This document shows positions 9,188 to 16,544 of a DNA stretch of 64,000 nucleotides, piece by piece. A program made the position numbers and the translations under genes. Source of the stretch: a virus; IMG/VR virus record IMGVR_UViG_3300009181_000033, positions 233,895 through 297,894 of that record. One strand, written 5' to 3'. Within the stretch, counting starts at the first letter, position 1. Every line of letters begins with the position of its first letter. The notes under the pieces are model-generated. The model was not told the DNA's origin. It made no database searches and was given only the letters and a program-made list of their open reading frames with translations.

Positions 9188-10369
9188 TTATCCTATTACG
9201 ATCCCCTTGCCCAAAGGCATTGGGATGTACCTTAATTGTTTATTGAGATTTTCGGCGGCGGCCGCATCGGCCTCGAGCAACTTTTGGTGAGTAAGATTTG
9301 CCAAAAATTCCTTCATTTGAGTTTGAAGCTTGTCCTTTTCTTCTTTTCCTTGAGACAAGAGAGATTCACCGTTTAGCTGCAAATCCGCATTTGGAATCGG
9401 GATGGATTGAAATTTAGATCGAATTAAACCCAAAAGCTCTTTGCAAAGCGCCAAAGTATACTGCCTTATCCACTGCTTTCCAGGTTGATTAATTGTATTG
9501 AAAGGTATGTTGTTGAGCGGAAAATTCTGTGGGCCCGAAATTCCAAATATGGAATCGTCAGTTGTGAACGCTGACGGATTATAGGGATTGCCTGGTGGCA
9601 TAACCTTGCAATAAAGTCGACCAACCTGCAGGTCCGTCACAGGTATGGGATATATCCTTATATTGCCACCCAGAACCTCATATGAATAATGAGATCTTCT
9701 GACCCTAAAGGCAGATTCTAACATTCCTCTTCTTAAAATGTCTTCAAAGATTGGAAGAACGTAAAAGATAGTTGAATTGACGTAAGACTCATAATTGAAA
9801 TTTGTTGCCAAGAAATTAGTGACGTTTGAAGCATTCAACAAAAAATGTTGGGCTGCCAAAGGCTCAACATGAAACAATTCTACTATCTTTAATTTTCCTT
9901 TGGAACCAGAAGGCAGTGTGTCATATACCACATTTCCTGAGGTCACATCCTTTAGTTCTGTATAGAGATTATAGTCTTGTCTTCCACTTTGAATATCAAA
10001 GTAACCCAAAGTTGCGTTACTCGAGCCACCAACAAAAGCTTCAGTCGCATATGGCTCGGCTTTCCTTAAAAGATATTCAAGAGAGCCTCTGGCATATTTG
10101 TTGGTGAAATCGACTGAGCCGGTCGCTAATCCCAAAACGTTAGTCAACTCTGAAGTTATCTTTGTCTCTAGAACAAGGCGGCTATATTCACAACATGCTT
10201 CTTCAAAGCAAGCCCATATTTCCTTCTTTGTCAATTCGACTGACAGGACGTCATCGCCTAATTTTCTTTTAACAAAGACAACCATTCTGTCTGCTTCACC
10301 TTGAAAGGCGGCGTCTGAATCAAAAAACCCAAATGGCGTCGGAGAAATTGTAGAATTAAAATTAGACAT
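9188..10369 (-). CDS. Neck protein (gp13-like)
   Basis: A 393-residue neck protein. The N-terminal part (KRKLGDDVLSVELTKKEIWACFEEACCEYSR) is the conserved helical start of gp13-family head-completion proteins. Further marks are LRRGMLESAFRVRRSHYSYEVLGGNIRIYPIP and a C-terminal helix with WIRQYTLALCKELLGLIRSKF. In T4, gp13 and gp14 form the collar ring that accepts the preassembled tail. The gene is first in a tight gp13-gp14-gp15-sheath series. The gap before it (10370-10417) is AT-rich and may hold a promoter. Confidence 0.8.
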   Translation of the reverse strand: MSNFNSTISPTPFGFFDSDAAFQGEADRMVVFVKRKLGDDVLSVELTKKEIWACFEEACCEYSRLVLETKITSELTNVLGLATGSVDFTNKYARGSLEYLLRKAEPYATEAFVGGSSNATLGYFDIQSGRQDYNLYTELKDVTSGNVVYDTLPSGSKGKLKIVELFHVEPLAAQHFLLNASNVTNFLATNFNYESYVNSTIFYVLPIFEDILRRGMLESAFRVRRSHYSYEVLGGNIRIYPIPVTDLQVGRLYCKVMPPGNPYNPSAFTTDDSIFGISGPQNFPLNNIPFNTINQPGKQWIRQYTLALCKELLGLIRSKFQSIPIPNADLQLNGESLLSQGKEEKDKLQTQMKEFLANLTHQKLLEADAAAAENLNKQLRYIPMPLGKGIVIG

Positions 10370-10417
10370 TCTTCACACCTGTCATGTTGATAAGTATGAG
10401 AAAGATTTTAAATTCTA

Positions 10418-10612
10418 TTAAATATCATCAATGATTTCTTTGACAAAGAGACGAAGCAAATTTTCCTTCACGATGTCATCGTCATCGTCGTTTTCTTTGC
10501 CGCTTTTTACTAAAGTAAGACGAGCAGTTGGCGGCAAATAAGCCATTCCACCACCTCGCGAATCACCAAGTTTTCTTTTGATTATATCTCTTCGACTCTT
10601 CTTTTTTGGCAT
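10418..10612 (-). CDS. Small hypothetical protein, basic N-terminus and acidic C-terminus
   Basis: A 64-residue protein with a strongly basic start (MPKKKSRRDIIKRKLG), a glycine patch and an acidic run (five D residues), ending IVKENLLRLFVKEIIDDI. It follows the 73-residue gene with a 14-bp gap. No family recognised. The charge split resembles small scaffold or internal virion proteins, but that is only an impression. Confidence 0.6.
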   Translation of the reverse strand: MPKKKSRRDIIKRKLGDSRGGGMAYLPPTARLTLVKSGKENDDDDDIVKENLLRLFVKEIIDDI

Positions 10613-10626
10613 GGCGCCAATAAATA

Positions 10627-10848
10627 TTACATTCCTGCGATTAATGCCTGAACAGCAGTTGAGACTCGTTCCTGCAACTCCCTCGGCAAAGCAGAAAGAA
10701 GAACATAATTCTCTGCCTTTGTTGTGTCTTGAGGCATTCCACCAGCCATATAATCAGAATTTGTTTTTACAATGGCCCTAATTACCAAAGGCGGTAATCC
10801 CACCCTAGTTGAATAAATCGGTTGATATAAATCTACTTTATTTTCCAT
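10627..10848 (-). CDS. Small hypothetical protein
   Basis: A 73-residue protein, MENKVDLYQPIYSTRVGL at the N-terminus, with no membrane segment or known motif. Its ATG lies one base after the stop of the upstream 59-residue gene and it is followed closely by another small gene. This supports translation as part of one operon leading into the neck genes. Function unknown. Confidence 0.6.
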   Translation of the reverse strand: MENKVDLYQPIYSTRVGLPPLVIRAIVKTNSDYMAGGMPQDTTKAENYVLLSALPRELQERVSTAVQALIAGM

Positions 10849-10849
10849 T

Positions 10850-11029
10850 TCATCCTCTGAGGAGATTCTTGTTCTCCATTAATGCCCCATTGATATTATT
10901 TAATTGCCTCTTTAGCTGAACCAATTCTTGTAAAATCAATTGGGTTGGCTCACCTCTATTCTCCAATAGTATCAGATTCTCTTCCAATAACTTTATTTTC
11001 TCACACAGAATTTCTCTTGTAGCTGACAC
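10850..11029 (-). CDS. Short coiled-coil protein (59 aa), GTG start
   Basis: A reading frame of 59 codons starting at GTG 11029, preceded by AAGGCGGTG as a ribosome site, and stopping one base before the next gene's ATG. The protein begins (M)SATREILCEKIKLLEENL and is almost wholly helical, with leucine spacing typical of a coiled coil (LLEENLILLENR, LVQLKRQLNNINGAL). No family recognised. The translational coupling with the next gene is the best evidence that it is real. Confidence 0.5.
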   Translation of the reverse strand: MSATREILCEKIKLLEENLILLENRGEPTQLILQELVQLKRQLNNINGALMENKNLLRG

Positions 11030-11059
11030 TTTATCACCGCCTTTAATCGAGAATGTTTA

Positions 11060-11135
11060 AATTGGTTGTATAGACAGGAATTGAACCTGCGATCTTCTGG
11101 TGTGAAGCAGACGTAATACCACTTCCCACCCTGCG
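11060..11135 (-). tRNA. Degenerate tRNA-like sequence
   Basis: The minus strand shows a good T-arm (GCAGG, loop TTCAATT, CCTGT) followed by a 7-nt acceptor strand and an encoded CCA. Upstream lie a weak D-like arm and an anticodon-like hairpin TCTG..CAGA with an 8-nt loop containing TTCA. The 5' strand that should pair with the acceptor end (TGTATAG) is absent. It therefore looks like a decayed or highly aberrant tRNA. Read at face value the anticodon would be TCA, but the stem is too poor to trust this. Confidence 0.35.
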
Positions 11136-11254
11136 TCGATAATTTATATCTTATGAAGATATGTGTTTTTGTATATTTTTTAGTGCAGCGGATGAGAATC
11201 GATCCCACAAGCAAACCGCACAAGATCGAAAGTTTCCATTAGTTTGTGGCCACA

Positions 11255-11328
11255 TGGTTGGGGTGTAGTGAATCGAACACTAATTCACGGATTCAAAGTC
11301 CGTCGTCTTGCCATTAGACGACACCCCA
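11255..11328 (-). tRNA. tRNA-Gln (anticodon TTG)
   Basis: A full cloverleaf is visible on the minus strand: acceptor TGGGGTG paired with CACCCCA, a D-arm around GTCTAATGGCAAGAC, an anticodon stem ACGGA/TCCGT with loop CTTTGAA (anticodon TTG), a T-arm TAGTG-TTCGATT-CACTA, discriminator A and an encoded CCA at the 3' end. TTG reads CAA (Gln). It lies in a small tRNA patch between the neck genes and a short protein gene. Confidence 0.93.
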
Positions 11329-11400
11329 GTCTACTTGCCCAATCTTTACGATTGGACCAGAACCAGAAACACATCTATCAAATTTTATTTTTAATAAGGG

Positions 11401-11661
11401 TTACCTTTGAGGACTTGATTGAAGATTTTGACTCAAGTTCAACCAGTTATTTTGTTCTTTTTGAACCAAATCATTTATCTTTTTTGACTCCTGTTGTGCC
11501 CAGGATCTATATACTTCCTGCTCCAATTCTTCCTGTTCTTTTTTTAGAGCTGAAAGGATGGGTTTCCTAAATTTATCCAATAAATGCTGTTTGGTATTTG
11601 CGTCTCTAATTAATGTTTCATAAATCTCAAGCATTTCAGATGCCGTGAAGGCCACATTCAT
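11401..11661 (-). CDS. Small helical hypothetical protein
   Basis: An 86-residue protein beginning MNVAFTASEMLEIYETLIRD, highly charged and helical, with a central E/Q-rich coiled-coil-like stretch (KKEQEELEQEVYRSW). Its ATG overlaps the stop of the upstream acidic-repeat gene by 4 bases (ATGA), which indicates coupled translation. No known family. Confidence 0.65.
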   Translation of the reverse strand: MNVAFTASEMLEIYETLIRDANTKQHLLDKFRKPILSALKKEQEELEQEVYRSWAQQESKKINDLVQKEQNNWLNLSQNLQSSPQR

Positions 11662-12272
11662 TGAGTGTCACCAATTCCATAGGCATAGTCAAGTTTAAAT
11701 ATATTTGCCCAAGCCTTACATAGTCTCTTATAAGTAAAGACTTCCCAATCTTCACCATCATGAAATTCTATAGTCTTATCAGTTACCTTGATGGTGGTGA
11801 TCTCTGGAAGAAGAATTGAGCCTTCATTGATCAAAACATCGACTGCGTTCCTAAAATCTACATCCTCAAACTGAACTGTGACCTTCTCACCAATGGAATT
11901 TTTAACATCCTGGGCTGGTAAATCCTGCAAGTCAGAAGCCGGCACTAAAAAGTGATGCTCGATTTTTTCATTATCGGGCTCTTCGACTGCTTCCCTTCCC
12001 GTCTCCTCATCTTCATCTTCATCTTCATCTTCATCTTGATCTTCATCTTCATCTTGATCTTCATCTTCATCTTCATCTTCATCTTGATCTTGATCTTGAT
12101 CTTGATCTTGAGTCTGGCTTGGTCGACAAGCGCTCTCTTCACCGGTTAAAAAAATCTCTATGTTTGACATCATGTTTGATATCTGTTCCTTTGTGGCAGG
12201 ATCCCAATCGCTACCTGAAATCTGAAAGAGAAGAGAGTATAGAAATAGTGACTCGGTTTTGGAAAGATTCAT
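11658..12272 (-). CDS. Hypothetical protein with (D/E)(Q/D)-repeat tract
   Basis: A 204-residue protein. I place the start at the ATG at 12272 (MNLSKTESLFLYSLLFQ), which has AGGAG nine bases upstream. The frame runs open to a GTG at 12323, but that extension would translate through the terminator hairpin at 12291-12318. The N-terminus is helical. The middle is an acidic tract of alternating D/Q and D/E residues coded by hexanucleotide repeats (about 12006-12112). The C-terminal 80 residues look folded (VTVQFEDVDFRNAVDVLIN, FHDGEDWEVFTYKRLCKAWANIF). No family recognised. The tract is probably variable in length. Confidence 0.7.
   Translation of the reverse strand: MNLSKTESLFLYSLLFQISGSDWDPATKEQISNMMSNIEIFLTGEESACRPSQTQDQDQDQDQDEDEDEDEDQDEDEDQDEDEDEDEDEETGREAVEEPDNEKIEHHFLVPASDLQDLPAQDVKNSIGEKVTVQFEDVDFRNAVDVLINEGSILLPEITTIKVTDKTIEFHDGEDWEVFTYKRLCKAWANIFKLDYAYGIGDTQ
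12006..12112. repeat. Hexanucleotide microsatellite coding an acidic tract
   Basis: Repeats of TCATCT/TGATCT in steps of 6 bases lie inside the gene at 11658-12272. They encode runs of DE and DQ pairs on the minus strand. Such repeats expand and contract in multiples of 6 without breaking the frame. Confidence 0.9.
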
Positions 12273-12288
12273 TAGATGTTCTCCTATA

Positions 12289-12319
12289 AAAAGGACGGGA
12301 ACTTTCGTTCCCGTCCTTG
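12289..12319 (-). terminator. Rho-independent terminator
   Basis: A perfect 12-bp stem (12291-12302 with 12307-12318, core GGACGGGAAC) with a 4-nt loop, followed on the minus strand by TTTTTATA. It lies just after the gene at 12348-12620 and before the ribosome site of the next gene. Confidence 0.9.
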
Positions 12320-12347
12320 CCACATGTCAAAGCAAAATTAATATATT

Positions 12348-12620
12348 TCAGTGTGACTTCTGTGTAAACTGATAATGCTTCTGTAGTGCCCTATAGATTG
12401 TCCTAGCAGTCCTTCCATCAAATCGATAAGTAATGCCTTCTGGGGTATCAACATACATTGTTGTCGAATCAACCTTTGGATTCGTGCTGACAGCAATGTT
12501 AACGCTATTATCACTTCGCCTAAAAGTCTCGGTCCTGAAATTGCCTCTTCGATCCTCACGAGTACGAATGGAAGCACTACGATTTTGGCTGACAACGTCG
12601 TTGTTCTTGGTCTTGGACAT
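12348..12620 (-). CDS. Small basic hypothetical protein
   Basis: A 90-residue protein with start ATG 12620 (MSKTKNNDVVSQNRSASIR), chosen because CCAGGAGAA lies just upstream; an in-frame ATG at 12680 lacks such a site. The N-terminal half is Arg/Ser/Asn-rich and probably disordered. The C-terminal half ends VDTPEGITYRFDGRTARTIYRALQKHYQ, a compact beta-then-helix pattern. It stands alone between two terminators, so it is probably a single-gene transcript. Function unknown. Confidence 0.65.
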   Translation of the reverse strand: MSKTKNNDVVSQNRSASIRTREDRRGNFRTETFRRSDNSVNIAVSTNPKVDSTTMYVDTPEGITYRFDGRTARTIYRALQKHYQFTQKSH

Positions 12621-12686
12621 TTCTATTTCTCCTGGACTTAATCGTCCTTGATGGTTGAACTTTAGTGCACGCACTGTCATATGTTC

Positions 12687-12729
12687 AAAAAAATAAATCG
12701 AGCGGCATTTCTACCGCTCGATTTATTTT
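12687..12729. terminator. Bidirectional Rho-independent terminator
   Basis: A perfect 15-bp inverted repeat (12691-12705 with 12714-12728, core ATCGAGCGG) with A-run and T-run flanks. It lies directly after the stop of the ParB-like gene (12742) on the minus strand. Confidence 0.9.
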
Positions 12730-12741
12730 CACATCTTCAAA

Positions 12742-13725
12742 TCACTTGATAATTCCAGCCAGCTTCTGCCAACGCTCAACAACAACAGAGCCATCTCTCT
12801 GATAGCCCGAAGTCTGTTGTTTCTTTTTATCTCCCTTTTCACCAGTCAAAGCATTGACTTCGGGTGAATATGGGGGATTGATGTCCATTTTTCCTGATTC
12901 AATGTCTTTCTTCACTGCAGCCAACTCACTTGGCTCGATTGCCGGCATGTCAACCTTGGGCGGCATCCATCCTTCAACAGCCCTAGTGTCTGCTGTGGAG
13001 GCCCAATTTTCTTTGACATGTTCAGCTGCGGCCTCGAGCGTATCAAACCCATTAGCCTGGAATGCTTTAAGGATTTCTTCAGGCACAGGAAGGAACTTTC
13101 CTCCCTTGGAGGCCATCTCCACAAACTTATCTGCGACAGCTTCTGGTGTGAGTGAATCAAGATCAGTGTCAGAAGGCTTGCCTTTTCCACCGTGAGCAGC
13201 TGTCCAAACATTAAGAACACCAACCAATTGCTTGCCAGGAAGATCAATCTGCAAACCACCGACTGAAGCGCTGGGGTCAACCATCAGGGTGGCTGCCCAG
13301 CGATGATGGCCGTCCATGATGTGATTGTCATTAGAAATAATGGCCCCCAAATCACCACCAGCTCCGCCGCTGAAGCTTCCCATCTTACCCATCATTTGAA
13401 TGGCCATTCCAACAAATTTGCCAAAGTCCATGGTTGTTTGGGTTGCTCTCAAGCTGTCAGCAGGTGAATTTGTCTGGCCGCCGGAAGCAACATCGTCCTC
13501 GGCATCTTCGTCTTCTAGTCCTTTTGAAGCCAAGGCCTTTGCGATAGAAGGATCAACTTGACTCAGGTTCGTAGGGAAAAGACTAGGGTCAATTTTAGCA
13601 GGTGAAGCATCCTCAAACAACGACAAAAGAGAGCGAGAATGCCCCTTGGGGGAACGTATTTCCTTCAAAGCTTTTCTTGCTTCAGATGCTATCAAATTTC
13701 TCAGTTGTAATTCTGTCAATCTCAT
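12742..13725 (-). CDS. ParB-like domain protein with N-terminal tag and C-terminal RWxxLAGI tail
   Basis: A 327-residue protein. Residues 1-22 (MRLTELQLRNLIASEARKAL) form the short helix shared with five other proteins in this window. The central motif around residues 132-143 (NDNHIMDGHHRWAA) is the ParB/sulfiredoxin-type D-G-x-H-R signature, so a ParB-like NTP-binding or nuclease fold is likely. The last residues (VVVERWQKLAGIIK) match the C-terminus of the scaffold protein at 18459-20528. The start overlaps the stop of the upstream tagged gene by 4 bases. I infer a protein taken into the prohead. What the ParB-like domain does there is unknown. Confidence 0.7.
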   Translation of the reverse strand: MRLTELQLRNLIASEARKALKEIRSPKGHSRSLLSLFEDASPAKIDPSLFPTNLSQVDPSIAKALASKGLEDEDAEDDVASGGQTNSPADSLRATQTTMDFGKFVGMAIQMMGKMGSFSGGAGGDLGAIISNDNHIMDGHHRWAATLMVDPSASVGGLQIDLPGKQLVGVLNVWTAAHGGKGKPSDTDLDSLTPEAVADKFVEMASKGGKFLPVPEEILKAFQANGFDTLEAAAEHVKENWASTADTRAVEGWMPPKVDMPAIEPSELAAVKKDIESGKMDINPPYSPEVNALTGEKGDKKKQQTSGYQRDGSVVVERWQKLAGIIK

Positions 13726-14066
13726 TTCTTCTTTTCCTCTCCGTCCTCAGACGAAACCTTCTTCAAAACGTTCATGGCCTTAACAGTGTCCTCCGGAGAA
13801 GCCTGCATCAGCTTGGCAAAAATATCACCAAACACGGAATTGTCGAGGCTGTTTCTCTTTCCAGCCCGTAGATTGGAAACAGCGGTCTTCAACTTGCCAA
13901 CATCTGCTCCCAAAGCGTCTGCCATTTTTTTAATATCAACATTGCCTTCAACATCAGCGGTCTCGCCACCCACCTTTGTTGGGCCGGCCTCAAAAATATT
14001 GTGGAGAGTCATCTTTTGCTTTTCTGATTCAACTAATTTTCTCAAAAGTCTGGCCGTTAATTTCAT
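13722..14066 (-). CDS. Small protein with N-terminal packaging-type tag
   Basis: A 114-residue protein. The N-terminus MKLTARLLRKLVESEKQKMT matches the helix found in other head-locus proteins here and includes an L-V-E site of the kind cut by T4-type prohead proteases. The rest is small and helical (VDIKKMADALGADVGKLKTAVSNLR) with a charged tail. It is translationally coupled to the ParB-like gene through an ATGA-type overlap. No known family. Confidence 0.65.
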   Translation of the reverse strand: MKLTARLLRKLVESEKQKMTLHNIFEAGPTKVGGETADVEGNVDIKKMADALGADVGKLKTAVSNLRAGKRNSLDNSVFGDIFAKLMQASPEDTVKAMNVLKKVSSEDGEEKKK

Positions 14067-14087
14067 AAAAATAAATATTCAACAAAA

Positions 14088-14435
14088 TTAATTTTTTGGC
14101 CCGTGTGACCCTTTTTTTCGCAGCACCAACGGATTTTCTTTAACCAACCAAAACTCCTTGTCAATGGGCGGATCTTCCCCTTCACGAAACCACATCAACT
14201 TTCTACCGCCAGTAGATGCATAAACACCTATTATCGTTATGTGCCCCGCGTGGATCAGGTCGTGACAAGAGTGACAGACAATCGCAAGGTTTTCGTTATT
14301 GTTGGTACAGCGCGGATCACACCTGGGAATTATATGGTGGACATTGAGCGCATCAGGATTTGAAAAGTCACAGATCTCGCAACTATCCTTCAACAGACCT
14401 TCCTGTCCACTCCTCCTACGACTCTTTCGCTTCAT
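14088..14435 (-). CDS. HNH endonuclease
   Basis: A 115-residue HNH nuclease. The start is ATG 14435 (MKRKSRRRSGQEG) with an AGGTGA site upstream; the longer frame overlaps the previous gene. It has a zinc-binding Cys pair (C-E-I-C), then LNVHHIIPRCD as the HH core, then NENLAIVCHSCHDLIH as the N/H part with a second Cys pair. Members act as homing nucleases or packaging-associated nickases in phages. Here it sits beside another homing-type gene, away from the terminase. Confidence 0.85.
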   Translation of the reverse strand: MKRKSRRRSGQEGLLKDSCEICDFSNPDALNVHHIIPRCDPRCTNNNENLAIVCHSCHDLIHAGHITIIGVYASTGGRKLMWFREGEDPPIDKEFWLVKENPLVLRKKGSHGPKN

Positions 14436-14442
14436 GGGAAAA

Positions 14443-14907
14443 TCACCTGCCAGACATTGCAGCCTTAAAAACAAGACTGCCGATCGCATGGTGCCTGCCG
14501 TCCACCTGATAAAAGAGGTTCACGCCCTTCTCCAATGCCCACAGGATTAACCAATTTAATGTCTTAACATCAAGCTTGCTCCTTGCCTCGGCAACCTCGT
14601 AATGTGTCAAATCGGCGCGGGATGGAAGGACTATCTTGGATATAATGACACCCGACAAATCAGGCCTCATCCACTCCGGGAACACATCCGCCTCGACCCT
14701 CCAGGAACAGTTGTACGACTTGCATGTGTTGGGTCGACCCTCGTAGTCGGTGCACTTTCCACCAGCAAGAAAGAAACAAGGTCGACCAGGATACATCTGG
14801 TGCCCCTTTATATCGGCAGACAACCAGCCCTCACAACAACCCGTGCAAGGACCACAAGCACGAGAAGAATCTTGCAAAACAGGCAATGACGTCACTTTAT
14901 CTGTCAT
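14443..14907 (-). CDS. YkgJ-type cysteine-cluster protein
   Basis: A 154-residue protein of the YkgJ (CxxCxxCC) family: CGPCTGCCEGW near residue 18, then CFFLAGGKC and TCKSYNCSW. The Cys pattern binds zinc or an iron-sulphur centre in this family. Its exact cellular role is not established. The rest is a helical cap with EWMRPDLSGVIISK and ALEKGVNLFYQVDGR. It is seven bases upstream of the HNH gene. It is unusual in a structural gene block and may have come in with the neighbouring nucleases. Confidence 0.8.
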   Translation of the reverse strand: MTDKVTSLPVLQDSSRACGPCTGCCEGWLSADIKGHQMYPGRPCFFLAGGKCTDYEGRPNTCKSYNCSWRVEADVFPEWMRPDLSGVIISKIVLPSRADLTHYEVAEARSKLDVKTLNWLILWALEKGVNLFYQVDGRHHAIGSLVFKAAMSGR

Positions 14908-14992
14908 GCCACAATCATATGCGGTATTTCGAACTTGTCGATGGCCTCTCGAATATATTCTTCAAGTAACACTATTGACATGACATTAAATA

Positions 14993-16444
14993 CTACATGC
15001 ATGTGCTAATTCTGAATATATGTGATCCACAACCATATATCCTTGAAACTTTCGCTGCAAGGGCAACTTGTCTCTCTGTTAAACCTAGTTGTGCACGATA
15101 TCTAAATCGATCGTAACGTAACTCATTATCTGTGTACCAATAATCAGGTGCTGTGCAACCGACTCTTTCAAAACCAGCAGAAACGTATCCATTGCCAGTT
15201 CCAACTCTTCGATCAACATACGTCATGATCTGCGAATATCCATTCTTGGAAGACCAATCACGAGCCACCTTTAGCAACTTTGATAATCCGCCAGGAACAG
15301 ACATTCCCTTCTGTGTACTAAATCTAGCAATCTCAATGGAATTTTCATATTTTCCGCCATGACGAGGCACGCGTAAAGACAAAGCTGCAACGATATTGCC
15401 ATTTCTGTCACGCAGACCCCAGCAAACTTTGCTGGGTGTGTAACCAGCAAGATGTGTCGCATTAAAGAACGCTTTCTGTTCTTTCGTAGATAGCTCAATA
15501 ACTGTGGTTGACCAAGTCTTACATTTTGAAGGGTGAAATCCTAGCCTATGTTGAATCATTGATTTTATGATGTCTTGCTTGTCACGCCACTCATCTTCAA
15601 ATATTTGCAACAAGCTTATACCGACTGATTCAGCCATTTCAGCTTTCACAGAATGGGACTTCTTATCAAATTCTTCAGTGGGCTTGCCTGCTTCACTGTG
15701 CCAAAACAAACCATGACACTCAATTCCAAATTTTTTAGATGGAACATAAATGTCAATCTCTTTCGGTGATAATGTTTTTCTGTCACCGCTTATTGCGTCC
15801 GCAGATAAAGAACGAACATACTCAAATACAGATAACTCCCAATTTGATTTGCCGACTGGACAACATCGATAACAACGGCTACCTCTTTCAAACGCCTGCA
15901 ATGTTTTTTGTTGTCTCTCTCCGCATTTAAGACACTCGAATGTGAGATATTGCTGCTGCCTTGAATGATATTCATTCAAAGAAGTAATCAGCTTAAACTC
16001 AAGTGATCTCTCACTAATTCTTTCATTTAATGCCGATGAAAACAGTGTTTTATTTTCCGATATTCTTTTTATAGTCTCTTGTGCGTGACGTTTGCCATAA
16101 AAATGGTTGCCTTCACCGGTTGCCCGCTCAGCTGCAGCGGCTATTCTGACATCCGTCTCTTTTGTCTTCCCTCTGTTCCAGGCCTCGTTTGCACCGCCTC
16201 GAGCCCCTCCTTCTTTCATCGCAAGACGAGCGTGCTCTTTACAATACTTCTTAAAAGTAAAAGCAACATATCGAACATCAGCACCACACTCAGCGCAAAC
16301 AGGTTGAATTCCTCCATGCTGCGCTTGAACTGTGTAATCAAATGAAGACAACTTGTGCTCAATTCTCACATGATCAGAAAATCTCTTCAGATCAACATTT
16401 GAATAGTCGCACAACTTACACTTCATGTCGTTAACGGCTTGCAT
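14993..16444 (-). CDS. Large homing endonuclease with zinc-finger and NUMOD3-like modules
   Basis: A 483-residue protein. The N-terminus has a C2H2-like finger (CKLCDYSNVDLKRFSDHVRIEH), a second Cys pair (CAECG) and a NUMOD3-like DNA-binding motif (GNHFYGKRHAQETIKRISENK). The centre has CLKCGE and CYRCC ribbons, followed by the nuclease-like core EIDIYVPSKKFGIECHGLFWHS and IFEDEWRDK. The C-terminal two thirds match the gene at 1-950. It stands next to the capsid gene, separated by the capsid terminator, a typical place for a free-standing homing gene. No Shine-Dalgarno is obvious before ATG 16444; ATG at 16426 is an alternative. Confidence 0.8.
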   Translation of the reverse strand: MQAVNDMKCKLCDYSNVDLKRFSDHVRIEHKLSSFDYTVQAQHGGIQPVCAECGADVRYVAFTFKKYCKEHARLAMKEGGARGGANEAWNRGKTKETDVRIAAAAERATGEGNHFYGKRHAQETIKRISENKTLFSSALNERISERSLEFKLITSLNEYHSRQQQYLTFECLKCGERQQKTLQAFERGSRCYRCCPVGKSNWELSVFEYVRSLSADAISGDRKTLSPKEIDIYVPSKKFGIECHGLFWHSEAGKPTEEFDKKSHSVKAEMAESVGISLLQIFEDEWRDKQDIIKSMIQHRLGFHPSKCKTWSTTVIELSTKEQKAFFNATHLAGYTPSKVCWGLRDRNGNIVAALSLRVPRHGGKYENSIEIARFSTQKGMSVPGGLSKLLKVARDWSSKNGYSQIMTYVDRRVGTGNGYVSAGFERVGCTAPDYWYTDNELRYDRFRYRAQLGLTERQVALAAKVSRIYGCGSHIFRISTCM

Positions 16445-16486
16445 GAACTAATAATTATATACTATTCTGCAATTGTAAAAAACAAA

Positions 16487-16513
16487 AAGGGCTGCCCTTT
16501 TGAGGCAGCCCTT
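16487..16513 (-). terminator. Rho-independent terminator after the major capsid gene
   Basis: A perfect 10-bp stem AAGGGCTGCC/GGCAGCCCTT with a 7-nt loop, followed on the minus strand by TTTTTGTTTTTT. It lies about 30 bases after the stop of the capsid gene. Confidence 0.93.
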
Positions 16514-16544
16514 AATGAGTCATCCCTTCAGATGACGTTCAAGT

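Noticed and set aside
10993-11223. 76-codon minus-strand frame across the tRNA patch
   Set aside because: It runs through the tRNA-like sequence and conflicts with the better supported coupled 59-codon gene.
11180-11250. Possible second tRNA (His-like) between the two tRNA positions
   Set aside because: A T-arm-like piece is visible, but no pairing acceptor strand or sound anticodon stem could be found.
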